This document shows positions 34,352 to 44,568 of a stretch of 64,000 nt of DNA, in pieces (within the stretch, counting starts at the first letter, position 1; each line of letters opens with the position of its first letter). The position numbers and the translations under genes were made by a program. The notes below the pieces were generated by a model. The model ran no database searches, was not told where the DNA came from, and worked only from the letters and a program-made list of their open reading frames with translations. Where the stretch lies: the NCBI RefSeq assembly GCF_030160115.1, contig NZ_BSNS01000002.1, positions 124,001 through 188,000 on the forward strand. The letters are read 5' to 3'. This DNA is from Devosia nitrariae (GTDB taxonomy: Bacteria; Pseudomonadota; Alphaproteobacteria; Rhizobiales; Devosiaceae).

Positions 34352-34436
34352 CTCGGCGAGCGGGTGCCAATCCTAGCCCGATCCCCTATAACCACAGGAC
34401 ATGCCGGGAGAAATCGGCACCGTTGGGGAACTCTTC

Positions 34437-35918
34437 ATGCTCAAGGTTCTGACAGTCCTTTCACTCGCCCTCGTAATGAACGCCGCCTTGGCCGGCGCCG
34501 CTCTCGCGCAGCAGACGCAGGTGCGCATCGCCGTGGCGCTGGAGCCACCGACGCTCGATCCCACCGCCAATGCCGCCGAAGCGGTCGATATCGTCGTCTA
34601 CCAGAACGTTTTCGAGGGGCTGACGCGGATCGACGAGAACGGCACCGTGCAGCCGGGCCTCGCCACGGAATGGACGATCTCGGAGGACGGCCTGACCTAC
34701 ACCTTCACCTTGGCGGAGGGGGTCACTTTCCATGACGGTTCGGCATTCGATGCCGAGGACGTGACGTTCGCCTTCGAGCGGATCGTAGCTGAAGACAGCC
34801 TCAACGCGCAGAAGGCGCTCTACGAGCCGATCGAGAGCGTAACGGCGGTTGACCCGCATACGGTCGAGATCACGCTCAAGCGCCCGACCGGAACCTTTCT
34901 TTTCGACATCGGCCGACCCGACGCCGTGATCGTTGCGCCCGAGAGCGCGGAGAACAATGCTCGCGTGCCGATCGGCACCGGACCCTTCGCTTTCGTCCAG
35001 TGGGACAGGGGCAGCCGGGTGATCCTGGAACGCAACGACGTCTATTGGGGCGAGCGGCCGGCCCTGACCCGGGCGACGTATCTTTTCATCGGCGATACGG
35101 CAACACTCACCAACGCGCTCCTTGCCGGTGACGTCGACGGCACCAACAACATGGCGGCGGAGGTGCTGGACGTGTTCGCGGCGGATCCCCGCTTCAAGGT
35201 GCTGGTCGGCACCACCGAAGGCGAGGTGATCCTTGCCACGAACAACGCCAGGGAACCCTTCGACAATCCGAAGGTGCGCCAGGCGATGGCCCACGCCATC
35301 GACCGGCACGCACTGATCGAGGGCGTCACCTATGGTTACAGCCAGCCGATCGGCAGCCACTTCGCTCCACACAACCCCTATTACGTCGACCTCACGGGGA
35401 CCTATCCCCACGACCTCGATGCAGCCAAGGCTTTGCTGGCAGAGGCGGGCCTGCCGGACGGATTTTCGGCGACGCTGAAGCTGCCGCCGGTCGCCTATGC
35501 GCGCATGTCGGGGCAGATCCTGGCCTCTCAGTTTGCCGAGGTCGGCATCGAGCTCGAGCTCATCAACGTCGAATGGGCGCAGTGGCTCGAAGACGTCTTC
35601 ACCAACCACGACTACGACCTCTCGATCGTTGCCCATGTCGAGCCCTTCGACATTGGCATCTATGCCGATCCCGACTACTACTTCGGCTATGACAACCCCG
35701 AGTTCGCCGCGCTGATCGAGACGCTCAATGCCACGACCGACGACGCCGAACGCAAGGACCTGGCAATCGAGGCCCAGAGAATTCTCGCCGAAGACGCGGT
35801 CAATGGGTACCTCTTCGAGCTGGCACAGACGGGGGTGTGGGACGCCAGGCTCGAAGGCATGTGGCAGAACTCCCCTATTGAAGGTGTGGTGCTGCGGGAC
35901 ATCCGCTGGGTGGAGTAG
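34437..35918 (+). CDS. Peptide/nickel-type ABC importer, periplasmic binding protein (SBP_bac_5)
   Basis: 493 residues. Signal peptide to about AGAALA-QQT. The large type II fold has VALEPPTLDPT at the start, FEGLTRIDENGTVQPGLAT, LAEGVTFHDGSAFDAEDV, and the family signature around ATNNAREPFDNPKVRQAMAH. It binds oligopeptides or related ligands for the permeases at 36102 and 37046. ATG 34437 begins the signal peptide; an upstream start adds 12 residues without benefit. It is separated from the permeases by the 35-bp inverted repeat at 35948. Confidence 0.9.
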   Translation: MLKVLTVLSLALVMNAALAGAALAQQTQVRIAVALEPPTLDPTANAAEAVDIVVYQNVFEGLTRIDENGTVQPGLATEWTISEDGLTYTFTLAEGVTFHDGSAFDAEDVTFAFERIVAEDSLNAQKALYEPIESVTAVDPHTVEITLKRPTGTFLFDIGRPDAVIVAPESAENNARVPIGTGPFAFVQWDRGSRVILERNDVYWGERPALTRATYLFIGDTATLTNALLAGDVDGTNNMAAEVLDVFAADPRFKVLVGTTEGEVILATNNAREPFDNPKVRQAMAHAIDRHALIEGVTYGYSQPIGSHFAPHNPYYVDLTGTYPHDLDAAKALLAEAGLPDGFSATLKLPPVAYARMSGQILASQFAEVGIELELINVEWAQWLEDVFTNHDYDLSIVAHVEPFDIGIYADPDYYFGYDNPEFAALIETLNATTDDAERKDLAIEAQRILAEDAVNGYLFELAQTGVWDARLEGMWQNSPIEGVVLRDIRWVE

Positions 35919-35947
35919 GGGCACTCTAGCCAACACGCTGCGGTTTC

Positions 35948-36063
35948 ACCCCCCTCCCAGCCTCCCCCACAAGGGGGGAGGTGCCGTCCTGTGGTTGTGG
36001 TATCATTCTGCCGCGAGCACGCAAGTCCACCTCCCCCCTTGTGGGGGAGGCTGGGAGGGGGGT
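35948..36063. repeat. Perfect 35-bp inverted repeat with 46-bp spacer
   Basis: The arm at 35948-35982 (starting ACCCCCCTCCCAGCCTCC) is the exact reverse complement of the arm at 36029-36063 (ending GGAGGCTGGGAGGGGGGT). The arms are almost pure C/G. It lies inside the ABC operon between the binding protein and permease genes. It looks like a mobile palindromic (REP/BIME-like) element, and as RNA it would form a very stable stem. Confidence 0.95.
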
Positions 36064-36101
36064 CTGCCGCGGCACTTCATGGAAGGCGGCGGGGCCTAGC
36101 A

Positions 36102-37045
<944 letters not shown>

Positions 37046-37049
<4 letters not shown>

Positions 37050-37879
37050 TGCGACTGCCTCGGCATCCGAGCCTTATCATCGGCCTTGCGGCAACCGCCG
37101 TGTTCGTTGCCTTGGCGCTTCTGTCGCTCGTCTGGACGCCCTATCCCATCGCGCAAATCGACATCGCCCGCCGCTTCCAGGGACCGAGCGGGGCGCACTG
37201 GCTGGGCACCGATTTCTTCGGACGCGATATGGCGTCGCTCGTCATGAGCGGCACGCTGACGAGCTTCACCGTCGCGGCGGCGGCGGTTGTCATCGGGGCC
37301 GGGCTCGGCGTGCCATTGGGCCTTGCAGCCGCCATCTGGCGTGGACCGGTGGAATGGTTGATCCTGCGGGGCTCGGACTTCGTCTTCGCATTTCCCGCGC
37401 TCGTCGTTGCCATCCTCATCACCGCGCTCATCGGGCCCGGCGCGATTAACGCGGTTGTCGCCATCGGCGTCTTCAACATCCCGGTCTTCGCGCGGGTGGC
37501 GCGGGGCGGAGCGTTGACCGTCGTGTCGCTGGATTTCGTGGCGGCGGCGCGGCTCGCTGGCCTTTCCAACGCCGCCATCGCACGACGGCACCTGTTGCCC
37601 AATATCATGGGGCTGGTGATCGTCCAGGCGACGATCCAGCTTGCGCTCGGGATCCTGGCGGAAGCCGGCCTTTCCTATATCGGACTCGGTACGCAGCCAC
37701 CGGCGACCAGCCTCGGCCTGATGCTCAGGGACGCGCAATCGCTGTTCGTACTGCACCCGTTCCTGTCGCTGGTGCCAGGCCTCGTCATCATCGTCATCGT
37801 CATCGCCCTCAACCTCGCCGGCGATGGCCTGCGCGATGCGCTCGATCCGCGCCTAAAACCGGTGGAGAGCGCGGCATGA
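37046..37879 (+). CDS. Peptide ABC importer, permease DppC-like
   Basis: 277 residues, about six helices. HWLGTDFFGRDMASLVMSG is the DppC/OppC hallmark near residue 50, and the EAA loop is at DFVAAARLAGLSNAAIARRH. It overlaps the genes on both sides by 4 bp (ATGA), so the three cistrons are translationally coupled. It pairs with the DppB-like permease at 36102. Confidence 0.93.
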
Positions 37880-39423
37880 GCCTCGTCGAGGTCGCGAACC
37901 TCTCGATCGCTTTCGGGGCGCTGCAGGCGGTCGACGGCATCGGCTTTGCCATCGGGAAGGGTGAGCGTTTCGGGCTGGTGGGCGAAAGCGGCTCGGGCAA
38001 GACCCTGACGGCGCTCGCCATTGCGGGCCTGTTGCCGGAGACCGCGCGACGCGAGGGGACGATTCGCTTCGATGGGGCGCCGCTTCCCCACGACGAGCGA
38101 GCTTTGGCGCGACTGCGCGGCAAGCGGATTGGCATGGTGTTTCAGGAGCCGATGACGGCGCTCAATCCCCTGATGAAGGTCGGCCGGCAGATCGGCGAGG
38201 CGCTGGCGCTGACGAAGGCTGGCGGCGATATCGGCGCTCTGCTGACGGAAGTCGGGCTCCTGCCCACCCATGGCGAGCGCTACCCGCACCAGCTCTCGGG
38301 CGGTCAGCGGCAACGGGTGATGATCGCCATGGCGCTGGCGAGCGCGCCCGACATCCTCATCGCCGACGAACCGACCTCGGCGCTCGACCTCGTCACGCAG
38401 GCCAAGGTCCTCGACCTGATCGCGGCCCTATGTGACCGCCGGGGGATGGCGCTGATGTTCATCAGCCACGACCTCAAGGCCGTGGCGCGGCTCTGCACGC
38501 GGGTGGCAGTGCTGCAGCGCGGAAGGATGGTCGAAGCGGGCGAGACCGCGAGCGTCTTCGGCGCACCCGGCGACGGTTATACGCGCAGGCTCGTTGCCGC
38601 CGCGCGCATGCAATTGCCCGAGATCGCGCATGGCTCTCCCGGCGGGGTGCTGGTCGCGACACGGGGCCTCACCCGGCGCTTCCGCCAGCCCGGAAGCTGG
38701 CCGCTGCCGGGCAAGCCGCTAACGGCGGTCGACAAAGTCGATTTTGCCGTCCGTACGGGGGAATCGATCGCACTCGTTGGCCCTTCCGGGTGCGGAAAGA
38801 CAACGCTCGCGCGCATACTGGTCGGCCTCGACACCGCGAACGCAGGCAGCATTGCGTTCGACGGACGGGTCTATCACGGCGCGGACCTGTCGCCGGACCT
38901 GCGCCGTGATCTGTCGCTGGTGTTCCAGGATCCATTTTCCAGCTTCGATCCGCGCATGAGCGTCGCGCAGTCGCTGGCCGAGCCGCTACGGCTCCTCGAT
39001 GGCCTCCCGCCTGAGATGCACCGGCAGCGGCTCGCCGAGAATGTCGCGGCCGTGGGACTCGAGCCGGCGATGCTGACCCGCTTTCCGCACGAATTCTCCG
39101 GCGGCCAGCGCCAGCGCCTCGCCATCGCCCGTGCCCTGATGACACGGCCGAAATTCCTTGTGCTCGACGAACCGGTTTCGGCCCTTGACCTTTCGGTCAG
39201 GGCCGAGGTCCTGGCGCTCCTCATGCGTCTCAAGGCCGACTACGGCCTCACCTACCTCGTCATCAGCCACGACCTCGACATGGTCGCGGCCATCGCCGAC
39301 CGCGTGCTGGTGATGCAGGCCGGCCGGATCGTCGAGGAAGGAAAGCCGGCCGAGCTCTTCACCAACCCACGGCACGAGATGACGCGCGAACTGGTGGCCG
39401 CGCGTCTGCCGGCAGTGGGTTGA
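37876..39423 (+). CDS. Peptide ABC importer, fused double ATPase (DppD-DppF)
   Basis: 515 residues with two ABC domains in one chain, replacing the usual separate DppD and DppF. Domain 1: Walker A GESGSGKT, signature LSGGQRQRVMIAMAL, Walker B ILIADEPTSALD. Domain 2: Walker A GPSGCGKTT, signature FSGGQRQRLAIARAL, Walker B FLVLDEPVSALD. Both look active. It is the last gene of the operon (binding protein, two permeases, ATPase). No peptidase follows directly. The substrate remains unknown within peptides, opines or oligosaccharides. Confidence 0.93.
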   Translation: MSLVEVANLSIAFGALQAVDGIGFAIGKGERFGLVGESGSGKTLTALAIAGLLPETARREGTIRFDGAPLPHDERALARLRGKRIGMVFQEPMTALNPLMKVGRQIGEALALTKAGGDIGALLTEVGLLPTHGERYPHQLSGGQRQRVMIAMALASAPDILIADEPTSALDLVTQAKVLDLIAALCDRRGMALMFISHDLKAVARLCTRVAVLQRGRMVEAGETASVFGAPGDGYTRRLVAAARMQLPEIAHGSPGGVLVATRGLTRRFRQPGSWPLPGKPLTAVDKVDFAVRTGESIALVGPSGCGKTTLARILVGLDTANAGSIAFDGRVYHGADLSPDLRRDLSLVFQDPFSSFDPRMSVAQSLAEPLRLLDGLPPEMHRQRLAENVAAVGLEPAMLTRFPHEFSGGQRQRLAIARALMTRPKFLVLDEPVSALDLSVRAEVLALLMRLKADYGLTYLVISHDLDMVAAIADRVLVMQAGRIVEEGKPAELFTNPRHEMTRELVAARLPAVG

Positions 39424-39517
39424 ACCAGCGACACTTGCACGGCCGGGCTCGACTGCCGGCATCGCCGCACCCTCTCCCATCCAACACGGCGGGCAAAGGC
39501 GCTCCACCGCTCGGCCT

Positions 39518-40468
39518 TCAAAACCGCTGCAGGGCAGGATCAAGTGCGAGCGGGCCGATATCGCGCTCGGCAAGCAGCCGCCCGTCGACAACGGTCAATC
39601 GCGCCATGTGGATGGCGGTGGCGCGGGCGGCCGGTGTCATGGGCGCTCGGCTGGCGGCCTCGTCCCATTCGGGGTGGGTGAAGTAATAGAGCGCGGCCCA
39701 GCCGTCTTGCGTGACAATATCCGCATGGCGAGCAAAACGCCGGTCCACGGCGGCGGTGCCTGGCTCGACGAGGATCAGCCCCTGCCGCTCCCAATCGACG
39801 GCATTTTGCGAGCGAAACACCGCCTGCCCGCGCCATTCATCGACGATCATCCAGATATATCCGCCGAGGGGGAAGACGTTGGGTCCCTCATGCGGGAAGC
39901 CGCCTTCCTTGCCGGGAATGGCCTCGCCGACGACCTGCCAGGCGAAGAGATCCGGGCTGGTGGCAACCCAGGTGGCCGAACCCTTGGCCTCGTCCTTGTA
40001 CCAGAGACGATAAACCCCATCCGGGCATGGGGCGACTGCAGCGTCGATGGCGTTGTCGGTCGGCAGCGGCAGCGGTCCGACACGAGTCCAGCCCTCGAGG
40101 TCGGGGCTGGTGAAGTGGACGATCGAGCGGTGCGAGCGCCAATCCAGATGCGTGCCCGTGATGTAGCTCAAATACATGTGGTAGAGCCCGTCCACATGGA
40201 CGATCTCGGGCGCCCAGTGGGTGTTGAGCCCGGTGTCGGCCGGGTCGTCGAGCCCGGCAACCGTGCCGCGATAGGACCAGGTCAGCCCGCCATCGCGCGA
40301 AACCGCAACGCCGATGGGGCTGCCATGGATCCACTCGAAATCAGGCGTGTCGAGGCTGGCGCGGCGGCGGGTGTAGAACATCCACCATTCGTTGGTGCCG
40401 GAGCGGTGGATGATTGTCGGGTCGGCCGCACCGTCCTCGATGGGATCGCGATAGATCGGCGCGGACAT
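39518..40468 (-). CDS. Five-bladed beta-propeller glycoside hydrolase (GH43-like)
   Basis: 316 residues. Acidic residues at expected propeller places: DPTIIH near residue 16 (base), NAIDAAVAP near 140, and HEGPNVFPLGG near 192 (acid). Aspartate-box-like SRDGGLTW and repeated WxxVGPL blades are visible. No signal peptide, so cytoplasmic. It is downstream of the GH1 gene with 8 bp between them, so one operon, implying intracellular breakdown of an oligosaccharide. The exact family (43, 32, 117 or 130) cannot be fixed by eye. Confidence 0.75.
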   Translation of the reverse strand: MSAPIYRDPIEDGAADPTIIHRSGTNEWWMFYTRRRASLDTPDFEWIHGSPIGVAVSRDGGLTWSYRGTVAGLDDPADTGLNTHWAPEIVHVDGLYHMYLSYITGTHLDWRSHRSIVHFTSPDLEGWTRVGPLPLPTDNAIDAAVAPCPDGVYRLWYKDEAKGSATWVATSPDLFAWQVVGEAIPGKEGGFPHEGPNVFPLGGYIWMIVDEWRGQAVFRSQNAVDWERQGLILVEPGTAAVDRRFARHADIVTQDGWAALYYFTHPEWDEAASRAPMTPAARATAIHMARLTVVDGRLLAERDIGPLALDPALQRF

Positions 40469-40476
40469 GGGTCACC

Positions 40477-41793
40477 TCACCTGGTGTTGTGCAACATACC
40501 CTGGAACGCCCGGTAGCTCGACTTTACCGTTCGCGCCTGCGTCGCATAATCGACGTTCACCAGGCCGAAGCGCTTGTTATAGCCTTCGGCCCATTCGTAG
40601 TTGTCGAGCAAGGACCAGGCGAAATAACCGCGCACATCCGCGCCCGCCTCGCGTGCAGCAAGGACGGCCCTCAGATGGTCTTCGTAATACTTTACCCGGC
40701 GCGGGTCGTCGTCACCCTCGACCTCGGCCATGCCGTTCTCGGTGACGTATAGCGGCAGGTCGGTGTAGTCGCGCGAGACGCGCACCAGGAGGTCGGTGAG
40801 GCCTTGCGGATAGATCTCCCAGCCCATCTCGGTTTTTTCCAGCGGACCGTCCACGGGCTTTGCCGGAAAGACCGGATTGTCCGAATCCTCGGTGAGCAGC
40901 GAGCGCGAATAGTAGTTGATGCCCGCCCAGTCGAGCGGGGCGGAGACGACACCCATGTCGTCCTCGAAGCGCTCGGGCAGATAGGACGCGAGGCGTTCGA
41001 CGATGTCGGCGGGATACTGGCCCTTGTAGACGCCATCGAGATACCAGCGATTGAAGACGCCGTCGAAGAGGTGGCTGGCGGCAGCATCCGCTTCGCTCTC
41101 GGAAGCCGGCTCGCACTTTTGCAGATTGGTGACGATGCCGAGGTTCTTGACGCCTTGCGCCCGCAGCGCGCCAATGGCGGTACCGTGGGCGAAGAGGACG
41201 TGGTGCATCGCGCGGGCCGCGGCACGCAGATCCCGGTATCCGGGAGCATGGACGCCGAGGTAATGGCTGAGGAAGGCAACACACCACGGCTCGTTGATAG
41301 TGGCCGTCGCATGCAGGCGGTCGCCGAAATGCTCGCCGATGAGGGTCGCATAGTCGGCGAACCAGCCAGCGATGTCCCGATTCATCCAGCCGCCCCTGTC
41401 CTGCAGAGTCGAGGGCAGGTCCCAGTGGTAGAGCGTTGCGAAGGGCTTGATGCCGCGTTCGAGCATGCCGTCGATCAACCGGTCATAGAAATCAAGGCCC
41501 GCCTGGTTGACGGCGCCAGTGCCCTCCGGGATCAGCCGCGGCCAGGCGAACGAGAAGCGATAGCCGTCGAAGCCGGCATCGGCGATGAGGTCGAGGTCTT
41601 CGGGCCAGCGATTGTAGTGGTCGCAGGCGATAGCGCCCGTGTCGCCGCCATGGACATTGCCGGGCGTTGCCGAGAAGGTGTCCCAGATGGAGGTGCCGCG
41701 ACCGTCGGCCTGACCGCCCTCGATCTGATAGGCGGCCGTGGCGCAGCCGAAAACGAAGTCGGAGCCGAAATCCGAACGCGAGAGCGAGAACAT
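40477..41793 (-). CDS. Beta-glucosidase, GH1 family
   Basis: 438 residues, full GH1 length, no signal peptide. N-terminal signature FVFGCATAAYQIEGG, acid/base Glu in TINEPW (about residue 166), nucleophile Glu in YVTENG (about 354), and the aglycone-side WSLLDNYEWAEGY. It hydrolyses beta-glucosides in the cytoplasm. A LacI-type operator (41849-41864) lies 56 bp upstream. First gene of a pair with the GH43-like gene. Confidence 0.95.
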   Translation of the reverse strand: MFSLSRSDFGSDFVFGCATAAYQIEGGQADGRGTSIWDTFSATPGNVHGGDTGAIACDHYNRWPEDLDLIADAGFDGYRFSFAWPRLIPEGTGAVNQAGLDFYDRLIDGMLERGIKPFATLYHWDLPSTLQDRGGWMNRDIAGWFADYATLIGEHFGDRLHATATINEPWCVAFLSHYLGVHAPGYRDLRAAARAMHHVLFAHGTAIGALRAQGVKNLGIVTNLQKCEPASESEADAAASHLFDGVFNRWYLDGVYKGQYPADIVERLASYLPERFEDDMGVVSAPLDWAGINYYSRSLLTEDSDNPVFPAKPVDGPLEKTEMGWEIYPQGLTDLLVRVSRDYTDLPLYVTENGMAEVEGDDDPRRVKYYEDHLRAVLAAREAGADVRGYFAWSLLDNYEWAEGYNKRFGLVNVDYATQARTVKSSYRAFQGMLHNTR

Positions 41794-41848
41794 GAGACCT
41801 CCGGGACAGGCGGAAACCCAGGTGCGCGGACGCCCTGGGCAGCGACTT

Positions 41849-41864
41849 ATGAAATCGATTGCAT
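41849..41864. promoter_or_regulatory. LacI-family operator upstream of the GH1 gene
   Basis: ATGAAATCGATTGCAT is palindromic with one mismatch and fits TGnAAnCGnTTnCA with the central CG. It is upstream of the beta-glucosidase (minus) and also of the gene at 41946 (plus). The cognate repressor is not adjacent; the LacI protein at 14541 faces CC-type operators and is probably a different one. Confidence 0.7.
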
Positions 41865-41945
41865 AGCAGGCAGGTCGGGACCCGGCAACCCGTGGGGAGG
41901 GACGCTCGTTCTCCTGCCGGTGAGGTGAGCAAGGAGGTTGAAACC

Positions 41946-42389
41946 ATGGAAAAGGCCGATCGCGCGCGGGACTTCTTCATGGAGTACGGCCAGTTGATGG
42001 ACGCGGGGGTCAAGTCCGGCCATCCGGACACGAAGGCGCTCAAAGCCTGCTACGCCGGCTACTTCGTTGGCGCGAGCCCTGTTGGCATCATGGGCGGCGA
42101 GGCCAAGGAGGATTTCGGCGATATCATCGCCGCAGGCGTAGAGAACTACCGCCGCATGGGCGCCACCGAGTTCATCGTCGAGGGTGTCGCCACCACCCCA
42201 ATTGACGACCTCCACACCATGGCCCGCGTCTCCTGGCGATTCGGCTACAAACGCCCGAACGACGGGGTAGCGGGCACCATCCGCTTCGAGAACGTCTACT
42301 TCGTCAGTTTTGTCGAGGGTCCGCCCAAGATCTTCGCCTGGGTCACGCCGGACGAGCAGGCCGTGCTCAGGGAGCATGGGCTTGCCTGA
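41946..42389 (+). CDS. NTF2/SnoaL-like small protein
   Basis: 147 residues. The mixed alpha/beta pattern with the N-terminal helix (ARDFFMEYGQLMDAGVKS) and closing strands (TIRFENVYFVSFVE) is like the SnoaL/NTF2 cone fold used by ketosteroid-isomerase-like proteins. Catalytic residues cannot be assigned. The start at ATG 41946 has the ideal AAGGAGGT seven nt upstream, which would give very strong translation. It is divergent from the GH1 operon. Confidence 0.6.
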   Translation: MEKADRARDFFMEYGQLMDAGVKSGHPDTKALKACYAGYFVGASPVGIMGGEAKEDFGDIIAAGVENYRRMGATEFIVEGVATTPIDDLHTMARVSWRFGYKRPNDGVAGTIRFENVYFVSFVEGPPKIFAWVTPDEQAVLREHGLA

Positions 42390-42473
42390 CGCAGGTGCAT
42401 AAACCGCCCCACGGTTCCGACCGCTAGCCTGTGGCGGCGCCCCAGCAGTCGGCGCGGCGAATAATGGACAAGT

Positions 42474-43541
42474 TCACTTCCCGACGCTCGCCAGAATTTT
42501 CTGAGCAATCGCTTGAAACGCTTGCGCTTCGGGCCCGTCGGGTTCGGCGATCATCACCGGCGTGCCGGCATCGGACCTTTCGCGGATGGACATGACCAAC
42601 GGGATCTCGCCGAGGAACGGTATACCGAGGTCACCGGCGGCCTGCCGGGCGCCGCCGGTGCCGAAGATGTCGTAGCGTTTGCCGGTGTCCGGGGCGATAA
42701 AGAAGCTCATGTTCTCGATGAGGCCGAGGAGCGGCACGCCCATGCGGCGGATCATGTCGATCGCCTTGCGCGCGTCGGAAAGCGCCAGCTCCTGCGGAGT
42801 CGAGACGATAACGGCGCCCGAAACCTCTGTCTGCTGGAAGAGCGAGATGTGGATGTCGCCGGTGCCGGGCGGCAAATCTACGATGAGAGCATCGAGCCCG
42901 CCCCAGTCGGTTTCGCGCAGCAATTGCCGCAGCGCCGAGGTCGCCATGGGGCCGCGCCAGACCACGGCCTGGCCAGGATCGAGCATGGCCCCAATGGACA
43001 TGGCTTTCAGCCCATGCGCCTCGTGGGGCGAAAAGATGCCGTCCTCGCGCACGGCCGGCTTACCCTCGAGGCCGAGGAGACGGGGAACGGAGGGCCCATA
43101 AAGATCGGCATCGAGGAGGCCGACCTTTAGGCCCTCGGCCTCAAGCGCAAGAGCAAGGTTGGCGGCGACCGTCGATTTGCCGACTCCGCCCTTGCCCGAG
43201 CCCACGGCAATAACATGCCGAACGCCGGGCACCGACTGTTTGGGCGGCGGACCGGGACGTCCGCTCGCGGCAGCCTGACCGGTGGCTGGGGCCCGGTCGG
43301 AGGTCAGCGAGACCATGACCTTGCGGCCCTCGGCCACGCCCTCGGCGGCTCTCTGCGCGGCCTCGCGCGCCGGCCCGAAGGCGGCTTCCATGCCCGGAGC
43401 GACGGAGATGGCGAAGGCGACGGCGTTGGAGGTGACGATGATATCGGAGAGCCCGCCATAGCCAGCGAGCGGCCCGCCGCCGGGGATCTCGACGGCGGCG
43501 AGCGCAGACTTTATGCGGGCGGCAAGTGCGGTATCGGCCAT
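42474..43541 (-). CDS. Mrp/ApbC-family Fe-S cluster carrier ATPase
   Basis: 355 residues. An N-terminal MIP18/DUF59-like domain (1-85) and a P-loop domain with the deviant Walker A GKGGVGKST (about 115-123), switch regions DADLYGPSVPRLLG and VDLPPGTGDIHI. After LIENMSFF the usual Cys-x-x-Cys is missing: the segment reads IAPDTGKRYDIFG where Mrp proteins carry CPHCG. So it may not hold a bridging Fe-S cluster in the standard way, although this form is seen in related alphaproteobacteria. Single gene. Confidence 0.9.
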   Translation of the reverse strand: MADTALAARIKSALAAVEIPGGGPLAGYGGLSDIIVTSNAVAFAISVAPGMEAAFGPAREAAQRAAEGVAEGRKVMVSLTSDRAPATGQAAASGRPGPPPKQSVPGVRHVIAVGSGKGGVGKSTVAANLALALEAEGLKVGLLDADLYGPSVPRLLGLEGKPAVREDGIFSPHEAHGLKAMSIGAMLDPGQAVVWRGPMATSALRQLLRETDWGGLDALIVDLPPGTGDIHISLFQQTEVSGAVIVSTPQELALSDARKAIDMIRRMGVPLLGLIENMSFFIAPDTGKRYDIFGTGGARQAAGDLGIPFLGEIPLVMSIRERSDAGTPVMIAEPDGPEAQAFQAIAQKILASVGK

Positions 43542-43610
43542 GCGCAGTTCCTTTGCCCGGCTCCTTCGCCCGGCTCTTCGGGACCGGAAACGGGGACCCG
43601 CCAGGGAACG

Positions 43611-43750
43611 CCCCTCACCCGCCGGCGGAGCCTGTCCTCGGGCGCGACGCGACCCGGGGGCCGTCGACCCCTCCCCGGAGGGGCGAGGTGAAGCTCGGCG
43701 TCGGCCCCAGCGTCCCCTCGCCCCTCCGGGGAGAGGGCCAGGGTGAGGGG
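43611..43750. repeat. Nested palindromic element (REP-like)
   Basis: The outer arms CCCCTCACCC (43611-43620) and GGGTGAGGGG (43741-43750) are perfect complements. Inner arms around CTCCCCGGAGGGGCGAGG (43671-43688) and CCTCGCCCCTCCGGGGAGAG (43716-43735) are also near-perfect. It lies between the convergent-free 3' end of fsa and the start of mrp. It is the classic shape of an interspersed repeat in GC-rich proteobacteria, distinct from families A and B. Confidence 0.8.
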
Positions 43751-43786
43751 TCTACGGTCTGCCGACCGAGACCCTGGCCTTGCGGC

Positions 43787-44440
43787 CTAGACGATCGACT
43801 GGCCCGTCTTCTTCCAGTCGTTGACGAAGTTCTCGAGTCCGATGTCGGTCAGCGGATGGGAAGCGAGCTTCTTGATGACTGCAGCCGGAATCGTCGCGAC
43901 GTCCGCGCCGGCAAGCGCGGCCTGGGTGACGTGGTTGGGCGACCGGATCGAGGCGGCGAGGATCTCGGTCTCGAAATTGTAGTTGTCGTATATGGTGCGG
44001 ATCTGCTCGATCAGCTCCATTCCTTCGGTATTGATGTCGTCGAGGCGGCCGATGAAGGGCGAAATATAGGTCGCACCAACCTTGGCGGCCAGCAGCGCCT
44101 GGTTTGGCGAGAAGCAGAGGGTGACATTGACCTTGATGCCCTCTTCGCGGAATGTCTTGCAGGCCTTGAGACCGGCAAAGGTAAGCGGCACCTTGACGAC
44201 GACGTTCGACGCGAGCGCGGCGAGCACACGACCTTCGGCCAGCATCCCCTCATAGTCCGTCGCGGCGACTTCGGCCGAGACCGGGCCCGGTACGACGCCG
44301 CAGATTTCCTTGACCACTTCCTTGAAGTCACGGCCGGATTTGGCAACGAGCGAGGGATTGGTGGTGACACCATCCAGCAGCCCCGCTTCATAGAGTTCGC
44401 GGATCTCGCTGATTTCCGCAGTGTCAACGAAGAACTTCAT
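43787..44440 (-). CDS. fsa: Fructose-6-phosphate aldolase / transaldolase (TalC type)
   Basis: 217 residues, the short TalC/FSA length. [20 protein letters not shown] at the start, [14 protein letters not shown], the Schiff-base Lys in VVKVPLT (near residue 86), and a C-terminal [15 protein letters not shown]. It interconverts sugar phosphates of the non-oxidative pentose pathway, or cleaves fructose-6-phosphate to dihydroxyacetone and glyceraldehyde-3-phosphate; the exact activity cannot be told by eye. ATG 44440 has GGAGGGAAC directly upstream. Single gene. Confidence 0.92.
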   Translation of the reverse strand: MKFFVDTAEISEIRELYEAGLLDGVTTNPSLVAKSGRDFKEVVKEICGVVPGPVSAEVAATDYEGMLAEGRVLAALASNVVVKVPLTFAGLKACKTFREEGIKVNVTLCFSPNQALLAAKVGATYISPFIGRLDDINTEGMELIEQIRTIYDNYNFETEILAASIRSPNHVTQAALAGADVATIPAAVIKKLASHPLTDIGLENFVNDWKKTGQSIV

Positions 44441-44568
44441 AGTTCCCTCCAACTTTCTCACTTTGTCCAAAGCGCGAGGCCGACATGGCCGGGTCACGCT
44501 GAAGGTCGGTCCGTTCGGGCGATCAATAGCACGGCGTCCCAATGCCGCAAGGCGAATTGACGGGATGG

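Noticed and set aside
35948..36063. IS element with 35-bp terminal inverted repeats
   Set aside because: The interior is 46 bp without a transposase and there is no visible target duplication; a palindromic repeat fits better.
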